A stretch of 41,014 nucleotides of DNA from positions 1 to 41,014 of IMG/VR virus record IMGVR_UViG_3300003691_000021, one strand, 5' to 3'. The stretch comes from a virus. The translations under genes and the position numbers were made by a program. Numbering within the stretch: position 1 is the first letter of the stretch; each line of letters starts with the position of its first letter. The notes under the pieces are model-generated. The model had not been told where the DNA came from. It made no database searches and was given only the letters and a program-made list of their open reading frames with translations. Below, piece after piece: positions 23,669 through 32,932 of this stretch.

Positions 23669-25393
23669 TTAACTTGTGTGGACCATGGCATATAAGTTTT
23701 CAACAACCAGGTCTATATCATCGGAACCTGCAGTCTTTCGAATTTGGGGGTAGATTAAATCACCGGGATCTAAGTGCAGTGGGAAGACTGCAGTGTATGG
23801 CATGAGATTCCCCCTATCCTCGAAAAGGAATTCGACATCCTGTAATTCCATGCTGAATTCTTCTTTTGTGCTACTACTCCCGGTTGATGTCAACATAAAA
23901 CTAATTTGAAGAAAACAATCAATCACCGATTCCCCTGTGTATTTTATAGACACCTCATTGTGTGATGAGATAGCGAAATCTTTAGGGAAGACAGTTCTGG
24001 ATGGCTGGCTTTTCCCGCTATTAACCGGAATAGGTTGTTTGGTAGTGTTGTTTGTATACGTTTTTTCTGCTGTATTCCCCGAAAAGTATAGGAACCCCCG
24101 CGCCTTAGGACTTGGGATGCCTATGCAATTTAAAGCTTTAATTTTCGTGGAAGAATGAGTCGTAAAACTTTCAATCGTATTGAAAGCCCCGCCAGTATTT
24201 ATACCAACGAAATCCTTAACCACTGTGAAGTGTGTAGAGTCAATAACGCTATTAACAGCCTCTAATGTACTGTTATAGTTTAAGGTCCCCCACAACTGGA
24301 ACTCATCAGCAGTGACCAACCCATGCGCTGCGTAGGTTTCTATATTTATAACAGTCGCGCTTGTCTGGGTAATAGCTTTTATTATTTTTTGATCTACATT
24401 AAACGGGTTAGCGACCTGCGCACCATTAGCAGTTAATAAACTACAGTTTGAGAATAAAATATAATCTGAGGGAGCATTCCCGGGGGTTATTCTCAATCCG
24501 GGTGAAGTTGTAGCCGGTACCACAAGCTGGCAATTTGAAATATATGCCTTATTGAGGCTGTTTGTTTTAATTTCTAACGCGCCATGCTCACTTCCAGGAG
24601 ATTCTATTTTTGAATTCTCCATAATAATATCTGTGCCAGCTACCTTAAAAAAATCATCGACAGAATGATGTCCAGTATCGGTTGTTGCAACATTAACATT
24701 ATTTATACGGAGCACATGTATTCCACTATTTAAAATAGCCGCAGTAACAAATCCAAATAAACCAACATTGCTAATAACGAGCTTATCAATAAATGGGTCT
24801 CCCATTCTTAGGCCAAGTGACTCTTCAGTGCTTGTGGTCGTGATATTGAAATTCTTTAAAGAGAACACCGGACCTTTGGTCCCGAGATAATCCCCATAGA
24901 TGAAGTATTCTGCGCTCGTGTTCCATTCAAGCAACCCTTCTGGACCCATAAACGCTAATTCGCCACCATTCGAATAATCGTCATCAAAAATAAAGTATTT
25001 ATCAGTCGTGACTGTCCCTTCAATATAAACCTGATAGATAATCCCATTCTCAAGGATAAAATTCCCTTCAAAATCTTTTTTAAAGTCATCTACACTGTAA
25101 ATATCCACAAAGGTAGGCTTCTGTATAGGATGCACATAGGGGATGTTGCTCTTAACCACAACGTTCTTTGACACAGGGTCTGAAGACACTACTTGATATA
25201 TGATCATGCCATCACTCGTGACGCAGTCGATTGTGTCATCGGGGACAAGCTGGAAACTAACCTCCGAAAAATAATTGTCCCCTGACATATCGGATATTGA
25301 GTCACCCATATTCTTGTATGTATATTTTTGCGGGGCTTCTCCACGTCTAGTCTGAGAACCCACCGGAGCAAACTGATTTATTAAAAATGACAT
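23669..25393 (-). CDS. Capsid-fibre family member H2 (long, beta-helix)
   Basis: A 574-aa protein. The N-module is FAPVGSQTRRGEAPQKYTYK ... DNYFSEVSFQLVPDDTI. The beta-helix section has FILENGIIYQVYIEGTVTTD, GGELAFMGPEG, then ISNVGLFGF, ISNCQLV and FSNCSLL turns. A YAAHGLVTADEFQLWGTLNY module follows, then NCIGIPSPKARG and a C-terminal beta-sandwich with LDPGDLIYPQIRKTAGSD and the shared ENLYAM end. It would stand on the capsid surface as a fibre, with the C-terminal domain distal; this is inferred from layout. Confidence 0.75.
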   Translation of the reverse strand: MSFLINQFAPVGSQTRRGEAPQKYTYKNMGDSISDMSGDNYFSEVSFQLVPDDTIDCVTSDGMIIYQVVSSDPVSKNVVVKSNIPYVHPIQKPTFVDIYSVDDFKKDFEGNFILENGIIYQVYIEGTVTTDKYFIFDDDYSNGGELAFMGPEGLLEWNTSAEYFIYGDYLGTKGPVFSLKNFNITTTSTEESLGLRMGDPFIDKLVISNVGLFGFVTAAILNSGIHVLRINNVNVATTDTGHHSVDDFFKVAGTDIIMENSKIESPGSEHGALEIKTNSLNKAYISNCQLVVPATTSPGLRITPGNAPSDYILFSNCSLLTANGAQVANPFNVDQKIIKAITQTSATVINIETYAAHGLVTADEFQLWGTLNYNSTLEAVNSVIDSTHFTVVKDFVGINTGGAFNTIESFTTHSSTKIKALNCIGIPSPKARGFLYFSGNTAEKTYTNNTTKQPIPVNSGKSQPSRTVFPKDFAISSHNEVSIKYTGESVIDCFLQISFMLTSTGSSSTKEEFSMELQDVEFLFEDRGNLMPYTAVFPLHLDPGDLIYPQIRKTAGSDDIDLVVENLYAMVHTS

Positions 25394-25395
25394 GA

Positions 25396-27612
25396 TTAAC
25401 TCCCGTTGAAACTGAATGAACGCACGTTTAAATTACTCGTACTTGTTAGATTTTTAAGTCTCATCTTGATCAAATCGCCCTGAGATAATTCAGTGGCCCC
25501 TGAAATTGGGACAGAAAGAGGGACGTTCCCAAATGTCCCCATGGCTTGCCCTACATCAAGTAATTGCCGAAAGGCAGTGTCAGACGCTCTGTAAATCCAT
25601 GGGACAAACGCAAACTCAGTAGCAGTGTTTCCCGATTCATTTTCCGCTGCAATTGAAGAACTTAACTGGAATGTTTTAGTGACCGCGCCATCATATCTGA
25701 ATGTCCCAGCTTCAACATCGACCAAAGTGAACTTTTCAGTACCATCTAAAATAGGAATGTTGTCTACAAATTTAAAGTCCGTATACTGACTCTGGTTCGT
25801 AATGGTAATGACTTCGCCTGTTTGTATGGAGTCAATCGTGTAACTAAAAAGCAACTGACTGTCTTTTTCTCCAGCTACTCCTGAAATCATCATTCTGGGA
25901 TCGGTGCCTGTTATTGAACCATTATCTACTGTCATCACCCTCGGATTTCCAGACACCCAACCTCCAGTATCAGTCCCCAAAACAGAACTATCTAACTTTA
26001 TGGTCACCTCTGTTTTTGCCGTATTGATAGACGCAATAAAATGACTTCCCTTATATTCGGAGATAGCGTCAGGCATAAGAAAAATGAATTGATTTTTTTT
26101 AAGAGTGCTGGATGCAAGAAGAGTGACCGTTGAAAACCCATCACCAAGAGATGTTATTAGGCTAAAATGACCATCTTCGCCAAACTCAACTCCCTTTGCG
26201 GGTCGACTTATTTTTAGGCCAGAAAATTTGGTATCAAATGCTTTCGCACCACCATTATAATTAATGGTATTTTCAATCAAAACTGTGTCCCCGTTTGTAT
26301 ACTTCTCACTCTGAGACACTAGCTCAACGCTCACAGCATCGGCTTGAAATTTACCGCTTGAATCCCCTGAATATTCACCCTCTATAATCAGATAGGTAGG
26401 GCCAACTGTTTTAATATTGTAGGTTTCGTTATAGGCCGTATCTACCATGTCATATAGAGTTATTTCCTGATGGGGCCAAAAGTTGGAAGTATCTATACTT
26501 ATTGTTATCTCCAGCTCACCATCCACCGTTCCTGCCACAACCCCAGTCACATTCCCACTACTAGAATGGTCTGCCCCTATTCCCTCAATTGGCTCTGTTC
26601 TACCTTCCTGAAAAAAGGAAGAGTCCCCACTTAAGAGAACTTCTGTAGAATTAATTTGAATGGTCGCATCATCAGCCAGATAAGGGTCAATGTAAACTGC
26701 ACTCTCCTGATCTGGAACTTCGAAAGACATGTCCTGCATTGAAATAAAAGAAGAGGCCCTATCACCATCAAAAGAAAGTGCTATGTTTCCGGGGTCTGAC
26801 TGATTCCCATTAAGTTTGTAGGGTCCGAGTCTCACATCTAGACAATTCCTGATAATTAAACCACCGCAATTAACAGCCCCGGAATGGTCAATGAAAACAC
26901 TTCTATAATTTTGAATGGTGCCCATGCTTTTAAAGTTGATAACACTTCCTTCAAAAAACCTTATCAGGCCAGTGTCGGGGTTGCCATTATCCAAATCCAA
27001 GAAAATATTTTCCCCTTTTATTCTGGCCGGATAGTCTCCATTGGCAGCATCCTCTGTCAGAAAATTCATCATCCTTACCACAGTTGCACTGGACTTAAGG
27101 AAAACATTTAATTCAGTGGGCGGCTTAAAAGCTACCCGATTAAAGATAAAAAATGTTGACTCAAATTCAAGAACGGCACCAACACCCGGTGTAGTAAAAA
27201 GATTCTTTGTCAGCAATGTATAGTCCATCATCAAATATTTTTGGAATGGATTAATCTGGATTGAATCATTAATCACAGTCCCCTCAAAATCCGCCTCTTT
27301 AAAAATAGGGGTAACATTTTTAGCGCTAGGCAATGCTGGCTGGATATATTCTGTCGCAAGAGTGACTTGCTGGAGCGTCCGGTCAACCGACTCAATAGTA
27401 AAAATGACATTATTATCTTTAAGAGAACAATAAATAAACTGCCCAGCGGCCAATAGCTTATTCATGGTATCGAAGTAACCAGCAGTGGAAACTGTCTCCA
27501 CATTATCTACTGTGCTTAGATAGCCCCACCCCATAGGAGCATTCCTGGTCGTTTCGACTCCAGACCTGGAATTACCCCCAATAGGAGTGAATCTTAAAGA
27601 ATCAAACGGCAT
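25396..27612 (-). CDS. Capsid-fibre family member H1 (longest)
   Basis: A 738-aa protein encoded directly after the scaffold. The N-module is FTPIGGNSRSGVETTRNAPM-G-W ... AGYFDTMNKLLAAGQFIY; like H6 it has the longer inter-motif segment. The central part is beta-rich with helix-like repeats (RNCLDVRLGPYKLNG). At least three internal modules of about 60 residues follow, of the ITxxxxxxxGxxVxI ... Y-x-V ... type (for example ITLYDMVDTAYNETYNIKTV and FLMPDAISEYKGSHFIASIN). The C-terminal end LSQGDLIKMRLKNL matches the ends of H2-H4. GAGGAAT precedes the ATG. Likely head fibre. Confidence 0.7.
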   Translation of the reverse strand: MPFDSLRFTPIGGNSRSGVETTRNAPMGWGYLSTVDNVETVSTAGYFDTMNKLLAAGQFIYCSLKDNNVIFTIESVDRTLQQVTLATEYIQPALPSAKNVTPIFKEADFEGTVINDSIQINPFQKYLMMDYTLLTKNLFTTPGVGAVLEFESTFFIFNRVAFKPPTELNVFLKSSATVVRMMNFLTEDAANGDYPARIKGENIFLDLDNGNPDTGLIRFFEGSVINFKSMGTIQNYRSVFIDHSGAVNCGGLIIRNCLDVRLGPYKLNGNQSDPGNIALSFDGDRASSFISMQDMSFEVPDQESAVYIDPYLADDATIQINSTEVLLSGDSSFFQEGRTEPIEGIGADHSSSGNVTGVVAGTVDGELEITISIDTSNFWPHQEITLYDMVDTAYNETYNIKTVGPTYLIIEGEYSGDSSGKFQADAVSVELVSQSEKYTNGDTVLIENTINYNGGAKAFDTKFSGLKISRPAKGVEFGEDGHFSLITSLGDGFSTVTLLASSTLKKNQFIFLMPDAISEYKGSHFIASINTAKTEVTIKLDSSVLGTDTGGWVSGNPRVMTVDNGSITGTDPRMMISGVAGEKDSQLLFSYTIDSIQTGEVITITNQSQYTDFKFVDNIPILDGTEKFTLVDVEAGTFRYDGAVTKTFQLSSSIAAENESGNTATEFAFVPWIYRASDTAFRQLLDVGQAMGTFGNVPLSVPISGATELSQGDLIKMRLKNLTSTSNLNVRSFSFNGS

Positions 27613-27613
27613 T

Positions 27614-28618
27614 CTATTCCTCTAACTCGGTTCCAAATGTTTCGGCAAAAGACTTCTCAATCAATTCTCGATGAGCTTTCCCTTCCGGAGTCTCCTGATC
27701 CATGAGCATAACCCCCGGCTTACCGGGAACCTCTACACCCATAAGAGCCTGACATTCTGCAGGAGTTTTAGCTCCCGTAGTGACTTCAGAACTCAATTTC
27801 ACAGGAATGGGCTTCTCTCCACTGTTCTGACGGAGTTTATTTGTAAGCTGAACTCCTAGCGCGGTACTCCCTAAATCCGCGAGCTTGTTACGTTCAGCTT
27901 CGTTTAAAATCCCGTTTCTCATTAGAGAGTTGATCCAGCTGCTGTTTACTTTCAGAATATGCTCACCATTTTCTCCGAGCAATTCCATTTCTTTCGTAGT
28001 ATCAGGTTGCTCGGGGAGAAACGCCTCAAGACCTTCCATAACATCCTGCAGGCCATCGGTAAACTGAGCCTTGCTCATATTCCCGGCCTTGGCAAACTTA
28101 GCCAGAGCCTGAAATACAGGATCGGCTGGAGTCATGTCCCCAAACTTGGTGAACTTGTCACCTTCTGCCTGGTCTCCAGACGCTTTGGCCCGGATAGGAG
28201 GTTTAAAGTCTTTCAGGTAATCGTTGTAATCCTCAGGCGTCTCACCACGCTCATTGAGGATATTGTTCATTTTCTTTCGAAGATCATTGTACGAGTTGGC
28301 CATCTCATTTTCTTTGACCTTGCCGGCTTCATAGTCCCAAAAGGCTTCAGGAACATTATCAGGGCGACCACCTGTGACACCGGGGCCTTGATTCCCCCCA
28401 GGCTCTGGGCTTCCACTCAGGTTTGCATTCTGCGCATCCCCTAATGGCTGTGGATCGTCAGCATGTCCGGGCGTCCTTTCGTCGGCATGGACATTGCTCA
28501 TATCAATATGAGAAGAGGAACTCTCTTCAGAATCAGCCGCTACAGCACCTTCCATTAATCCTGTACCACCTTCTGCACCATCTGCGGCAAAGAATATCTT
28601 TAAAAATTCCTTTAACAT
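27614..28618 (-). CDS. Capsid scaffolding protein
   Basis: A 334-aa acidic, helical protein upstream of the head genes, as T7 gp9-type scaffolds are. The N-terminal 90 residues are Gly/Asp/Ser-rich and disordered. The motif VPEAFWDYEAGKVKENEMAN followed by SYNDLRKKM is a pattern I associate with phage scaffolds (pekFWD..G.vd...la.sYkeLe). The C-terminal third carries helices and a basic patch suitable for contacting capsid subunits. AGGAG lies before the ATG. Unusually, four large genes separate it from the capsid gene it serves. Confidence 0.8.
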   Translation of the reverse strand: MLKEFLKIFFAADGAEGGTGLMEGAVAADSEESSSSHIDMSNVHADERTPGHADDPQPLGDAQNANLSGSPEPGGNQGPGVTGGRPDNVPEAFWDYEAGKVKENEMANSYNDLRKKMNNILNERGETPEDYNDYLKDFKPPIRAKASGDQAEGDKFTKFGDMTPADPVFQALAKFAKAGNMSKAQFTDGLQDVMEGLEAFLPEQPDTTKEMELLGENGEHILKVNSSWINSLMRNGILNEAERNKLADLGSTALGVQLTNKLRQNSGEKPIPVKLSSEVTTGAKTPAECQALMGVEVPGKPGVMLMDQETPEGKAHRELIEKSFAETFGTELEE

Positions 28619-28626
28619 AAATTCTC

Positions 28627-28947
28627 CTATTTATTTTTCTGTGAGCGCTTAATTCTAGCCTTCAACTGTCGGACCAGTTCATTCTGACCCTCTCTGAAAT
28701 AACCTTCATGGGATCCAGCCAGGTCCTGACCAATCTTCCTGAACACTGGCTTCCCTATTGTTTCGTCATGCAACCACTCGAGAACCCTCTGGCCGGCAGG
28801 CGTTGAAAACGTCTTGGCAATCAAGGCATCCATATCCCGATCATCCTTTGTGGCCTGTTGCAGTTTTGCTTTTTCTTCTTCTGGATTAGCTTCCTCGGGC
28901 CCGTAAGGACTCTCCGGAATGTCCATACCCCTCCATTGATCGTTCAC
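28627..28947 (-). CDS. Bbp19-like virion-region protein
   Basis: A 106-aa protein. Residues 46-106 follow a pattern common between portal and scaffold in BPP-1-like podoviruses: FSTPAGQRVLEWLHDETIGK, then F-R-K, then YFREGQNELVRQLKARI (F.t..G..VL..L ... reGqr.lv..I). The function is unknown; it may be a small portal- or packaging-associated protein. It starts at GTG inside the preceding gene's last codons (ATGTGA), with GGAG upstream. Confidence 0.7.
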   Translation of the reverse strand: MNDQWRGMDIPESPYGPEEANPEEEKAKLQQATKDDRDMDALIAKTFSTPAGQRVLEWLHDETIGKPVFRKIGQDLAGSHEGYFREGQNELVRQLKARIKRSQKNK

Positions 28948-29216
28948 ATTTTCTCCAAAGTTGGGATTGCTATTGATCCAGCAGACGGGAGCTTACCTTC
29001 TTCCTGTAAGACCTGGACCATCTCAAAGAAATCTTTTTGTTGCTCGTATGGATAACCTCTTGAAGCATTGACAATTTGGATATGGAGTTCCCCTTTTGCA
29101 TCTGTGGAATAAACCAACTTCCCCACCTGAACAGGAGTTTCCTTTCGCTTTGAAGACATACAGATGCCACTGGCCTTATTTTCATCTGCCTGCTGTACCG
29201 CGCTTTTGATCGTCAT
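28944..29216 (-). CDS. Hypothetical protein between portal and Bbp19-like gene
   Basis: A 90-aa protein starting MTIKSAVQQADENKASG; the ATG at 29216 has TTAGGAG four bases upstream and overlaps the end of the portal gene, so I prefer it to an in-frame start further upstream. It is compact and of mixed alpha/beta type, containing VGKLVYSTDAKGELHIQIV. It is tightly packed in the head operon. No family is recognised. Confidence 0.65.
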   Translation of the reverse strand: MTIKSAVQQADENKASGICMSSKRKETPVQVGKLVYSTDAKGELHIQIVNASRGYPYEQQKDFFEMVQVLQEEGKLPSAGSIAIPTLEKM

Positions 29217-29223
29217 AAATCTC

Positions 29224-30828
29224 CTAAGCTGCTTGAGGTTGAGTTTGACCTGCCTGTGCTTCTTGTTGAGCCGCTGCAAGTAATTGCGCGACCATATCTT
29301 TCATTTCTGAGCGTTCACCATCAGATTTTACAAGTTTGAGATCAACCCCGAGTTTTTCAGCTGACCATTCTGCGAAGTCTTCAACACGGACAGTACCGAG
29401 CATAACTTCCGGACCAATCCCTTGCACAATCGTCAGCCATTGAACCGCTGACTCAAGATCATTAAGATTCTGTTCCCTGGCAAGTGGTGAGGTCGGAATA
29501 ACTTTCACAGCCTTCCCATCTACCTTGATCGGGAAATCCAGCATCCCTCTTTTATCCATAATGCCAAGAACTCTTGTGGCTACGCGCTGGAGCATTTCAG
29601 AATTAATCCTTGAGAAAGGTGCGCCAATATCCTGAGCGAGTTCGCGTACTCTTTCAATAATTTCAGTGGGTGATCGAACAGCTCCGGTTGGATCCGGAAG
29701 AGACCGGTCAAAAAGTGCTGCTCTAATACTATTTTCTAATTTCTCGGAGATTGCTTCGCCTATTCCAAGGTCTCCAGGAACATCGAGCCTTTCAATATCT
29801 TCTATCCGGTCCATAGGAAGAAATGTGCCGGCTGACAGTTTCACCATGTTCAGATTGCTGATAGAGTCTGACTGTACAGCCCAGAGTCCACCAATGGCCA
29901 TGGAAGCATTCTGGAGCATGAGCTCCGTAGTTTTATTTAGAGTTTTAATATCTGGGAGTGCGAACAGAAGCGGACCGCGACCGAATGTTTCACCGGCCAG
30001 TTTAATCCAGCGCGTGATAATCCATGGCGTGTCAGTCAGTACGCGTTCAACCAAAAGTACCGCAGAACTTGAATCGAGAGATTGTGTGGGAGTGGACTGT
30101 GAAATTTCAGAATTATCCTGCGTCCCTTTGAGGACAACCTGGTAGTACCATTTTTTTGTTTTCAGGTCTTGATAGGTTGCTTCCAGAACATTCACTTTTT
30201 GAGCGTCACTTTTTTCACCCTGGGATTTTATCAGCTCGGCTATCTTGGCTTTGCCCCCAGGCAAAATGTCAGGCCATGTCGCCTCGATGTTTCTGACAGC
30301 GATCGTATGTTGCCGGAACACTCCATCCACTTCGCTCATAGGCCCCTCGTCCATGGAGATTTGAGCATTGGGTACGGCGGTGAACCTCACAGGGTTGTCG
30401 TCATCCCCTTCCTGTACGAGCATGCAACCGGTACCGGCCGCCAGGTCAAGATAAAATTCTGTAATGACAGTATCGAAATTTGAGTTTTCAATGACAGAGA
30501 AGAATCGCTTGCGGACTTGTTGAAGTTCGAGCATGGCCTCTTCGCGGTTCTCATCGGGTATTTCAACACCGGGAACAAAGTCAAGCCACTGTTGGTAGGG
30601 AGGGGTGAGGTTGGCCTGTAAGCGAGAAGCAAACTTCTGGGTAGAAATTATCGCGGTGGAATTATAAACCCGCGTCATCTTGTCTGCGCCCTTGGTATAG
30701 GTCGTGTAAAGATTGCGCATGGGCATTGCCAGTTCATAAACGTCACGATACTGGGAAACCCAGTTCAGTTTTTCCTGGTCAGCCGCATTCCCGCGTATGA
30801 CAAGCTGTTTGGCGCTAAGTCCTGCCAT
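29224..30828 (-). CDS. Portal / head-tail connector protein
   Basis: A 534-aa protein of the T7 gp8-type head-tail connector family, forming the dodecameric ring for DNA packaging and tail attachment. Typical features are the N-terminal YRDVYELAMPMRN, then STAIISTQKFASRLQANLTP with PPYQQWLDF, a mid-protein W-I-I-T-R-W-x-K...GETFGRGPLLFALPDIKTLN, and the C-terminal helical crown with PLAREQNLNDLESAVQWL and a Gln/Ala-rich tail. The length is normal for the family (about 535). TTAGAGGA precedes the ATG. Confidence 0.9.
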   Translation of the reverse strand: MAGLSAKQLVIRGNAADQEKLNWVSQYRDVYELAMPMRNLYTTYTKGADKMTRVYNSTAIISTQKFASRLQANLTPPYQQWLDFVPGVEIPDENREEAMLELQQVRKRFFSVIENSNFDTVITEFYLDLAAGTGCMLVQEGDDDNPVRFTAVPNAQISMDEGPMSEVDGVFRQHTIAVRNIEATWPDILPGGKAKIAELIKSQGEKSDAQKVNVLEATYQDLKTKKWYYQVVLKGTQDNSEISQSTPTQSLDSSSAVLLVERVLTDTPWIITRWIKLAGETFGRGPLLFALPDIKTLNKTTELMLQNASMAIGGLWAVQSDSISNLNMVKLSAGTFLPMDRIEDIERLDVPGDLGIGEAISEKLENSIRAALFDRSLPDPTGAVRSPTEIIERVRELAQDIGAPFSRINSEMLQRVATRVLGIMDKRGMLDFPIKVDGKAVKVIPTSPLAREQNLNDLESAVQWLTIVQGIGPEVMLGTVRVEDFAEWSAEKLGVDLKLVKSDGERSEMKDMVAQLLAAAQQEAQAGQTQPQAA

Positions 30829-30837
30829 AGTGATCCT

Positions 30838-31128
30838 CTAATTAAAAATAATTGATTCCTTGGAAAGAAAGTCAGGCCCAGGTATCCCTATTTTATAGGG
30901 GTGGGCCTTCCCATTCACAATGTCAAATTCAGCCACGACCATCCATGACAATTCCTTTTTAGTCATCCTGGCAAGCCGATTAAGGACCTGAATCTTGGTG
31001 GGGCAAATATCAATCACAGATAATGCGTTCACATGCACTCCATGCTCGGATTCCATCTTGTTTCGGTTGACGATGACCCAGTTGGTCTCTTTTGACCGGA
31101 CAACCTTTTTAGTGAGTATGTCTTTCAT
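30838..31128 (-). CDS. Hypothetical protein in head operon
   Basis: A 96-aa basic protein between the terminase and portal genes: MKDILTKKVVRSKETNW, then IDICPTKIQVLNRLARMTKK. It starts by a TGATG overlap with the previous stop, so it is translationally coupled. No domain is recognised. Confidence 0.6.
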   Translation of the reverse strand: MKDILTKKVVRSKETNWVIVNRNKMESEHGVHVNALSVIDICPTKIQVLNRLARMTKKELSWMVVAEFDIVNGKAHPYKIGIPGPDFLSKESIIFN

Positions 31129-31331
31129 CAGGCATCTTCTATTTTAAATTTAAAATCCTTGCTGCCCGGGAAATTGGCTACCGAAAACTCTTTACCCAGG
31201 TAATCTGTTCGGTTAATTCTTCCAAGTCTATAGAATGCTCGAGCTATATCTTCTTTCGAATACTCATTTTCATTTACTAGAGATACCCGCACATTAAGCC
31301 CAAGGTTCTCCTTCTCAACACTATAACTCAT
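31128..31331 (-). CDS. Small hypothetical protein in head operon
   Basis: A 67-aa protein, MSYSVEKENLGLNVRVSLV ... RAFYRLGRINRTDY. GGAG lies about 13 bases before the ATG, a long spacing. It is coupled to the next gene by a one-base overlap. No family is recognised. Confidence 0.55.
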   Translation of the reverse strand: MSYSVEKENLGLNVRVSLVNENEYSKEDIARAFYRLGRINRTDYLGKEFSVANFPGSKDFKFKIEDA

Positions 31332-31346
31332 TGTAAATATAATCTC

Positions 31347-32873
31347 CTAAGAAAAAACATCCCAATTAAATTTAGCTTTGATCGGCCTGATCTTCTTTTT
31401 GCTGTCGCGGCCCTGAATGGCTTTGAATTCACCAGAGCCAATGCAATAATACCCTAAAGCATCACAAACATGCGAATATTTCCCCTTGTCCGGCTTCTCT
31501 GCGAATCGTTCTACTCCGGAAACTTGCAGGCGTTTGTAGATCCACTTCCCTGCCAGGCCGGCGCGGAGAACTTTACAGCGCTTGTGGATGAGTATACCAG
31601 ACTTTCCATCAATCATGCGAGTCATCGGCATGCGGGTACCTTCTATGCGGGTCTCGATAGCATTGGTAGGCGCTCCTTTTATTGGAATACCCTTACTTTT
31701 AAGGTGATTGAAGACTACCGTCTCGTAGATTTCATCCCGTTTCTGTCCGGCAGGGTCTCCCCATCCATACTCTAATTCCCGCCCCGGGAACAACTCCGCC
31801 ATGGTTTGGTTGACCTGGTTACTGAATTCCTCTATCCCCATATCGAAGCAAACGATTTCAGCATGGATAAGGATAGTCCCCCTGGGGTGGCGCTGACAGA
31901 TGAGGGCGGAAGGAGATAAGGTCCCGCCGCCAACGTCGGCACCAAGTCCCAGAGGAACATCTTTGAGGACAGGGAGCTGTTCCACAGACATCATATCGTC
32001 ATTGTATTCCGGGATTACAGGCTTTCCTTGCCCGACTACTCCATATTTGGATTCGTAGTAGACTCGTATTCGGTCCCGGTTATTGAAGGGGATTTTCTTT
32101 TGGTAATAATTTGTTGGTAGATTTGGGATATTTTCAGCTTCCGGATTGACGATGTATTGCCTGCCGGCCGCTTGGATGACTTCTTTGTGCTTGTGGGCTT
32201 CGTGGGAAACATCAATTACAGCTCCTGGTTGATTAAAGAATTTTAATGACTTCATCACCCTATCACCATTTGAATCGGTCGGCCCCCCATATTCCCATGA
32301 ATACATCCAGTGGTCTTCATCCGGAGGGTTGGTATCGCCAATCATGCAGGGGTATGTGCATTCGACACCGTGCTTATCAGCGGCCCTGTTGGGGAAACGC
32401 CCTACCCGGTCCCAGCCGGCCAAAATTATTTCCTCCTGGAATTCCCGCATTTCGTTCCAATAAATATGAGAGACATTCAGGGAGAGTAGCTTTCTGACAT
32501 CCTTCGGCTGGTCCATGGCCAGGAAATAGACTTCGCAATCGAGTTCACCGGGGATTTTTATATGCTGGATGATCGGAGGGGTGCCACCAATGGTGCCAAA
32601 GACATCTTCAGGGAAATTCTCCTTCCATGTCTGGATGGTGGTGGTTTTGAGTTCTGAGTAGGTATTTCGGAGGATAACGGGTCGACTGTACCGAACCCCG
32701 TCTTTAGGGGAGCGTTCCTGGTCCATAGCCACCCTCATAACCTCAAAGCATAGCCCTGTGGTCTTTCCAGAGCCTACTGGCCCTTTGATGATACGAATAT
32801 CAGACCGGTCTTTAAAGAACTCCCCTATCACAGGGGCATAATCTAAATTTAATGTGGATATCTCAGCTGCCAC
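31347..32873 (-). CDS. terL: Terminase large subunit (packaging ATPase and nuclease)
   Basis: A 508-aa DNA-packaging motor. Walker A is GPVGSGKT (residues 31-38). The adenine/coupling region follows, RPVILRNTYSELKTTTI. Walker B is within VSHIYWNEMRE, with catalytic Glu141. The nuclease domain begins near residue 308 with LGLGADVGGGTLSP (acidic Asp313), and later Asp-containing segments GWGDPAGQKRDE and KYSHVCDALGYY complete an RNase H-like site. It starts at GTG with TAGGAG upstream. In BPP-1/T7-like phages terL lies just before the portal, as here. Confidence 0.92.
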   Translation of the reverse strand: MAAEISTLNLDYAPVIGEFFKDRSDIRIIKGPVGSGKTTGLCFEVMRVAMDQERSPKDGVRYSRPVILRNTYSELKTTTIQTWKENFPEDVFGTIGGTPPIIQHIKIPGELDCEVYFLAMDQPKDVRKLLSLNVSHIYWNEMREFQEEIILAGWDRVGRFPNRAADKHGVECTYPCMIGDTNPPDEDHWMYSWEYGGPTDSNGDRVMKSLKFFNQPGAVIDVSHEAHKHKEVIQAAGRQYIVNPEAENIPNLPTNYYQKKIPFNNRDRIRVYYESKYGVVGQGKPVIPEYNDDMMSVEQLPVLKDVPLGLGADVGGGTLSPSALICQRHPRGTILIHAEIVCFDMGIEEFSNQVNQTMAELFPGRELEYGWGDPAGQKRDEIYETVVFNHLKSKGIPIKGAPTNAIETRIEGTRMPMTRMIDGKSGILIHKRCKVLRAGLAGKWIYKRLQVSGVERFAEKPDKGKYSHVCDALGYYCIGSGEFKAIQGRDSKKKIRPIKAKFNWDVFS

Positions 32874-32932
32874 TAAATCTCCTATATTTCACATGGAACA
32901 ATCAACCAGCTGCGAGGTGTAACCCCTCAAAA

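Noticed and set aside
20068-27612. Long fibre genes as alternative tail fibres
   Set aside because: They lack the T7-like tail-binding N-terminus, which only the gene at 5054-6235 has, and they share their N-module with short proteins beside the capsid gene; the head reading is favoured but not proven.
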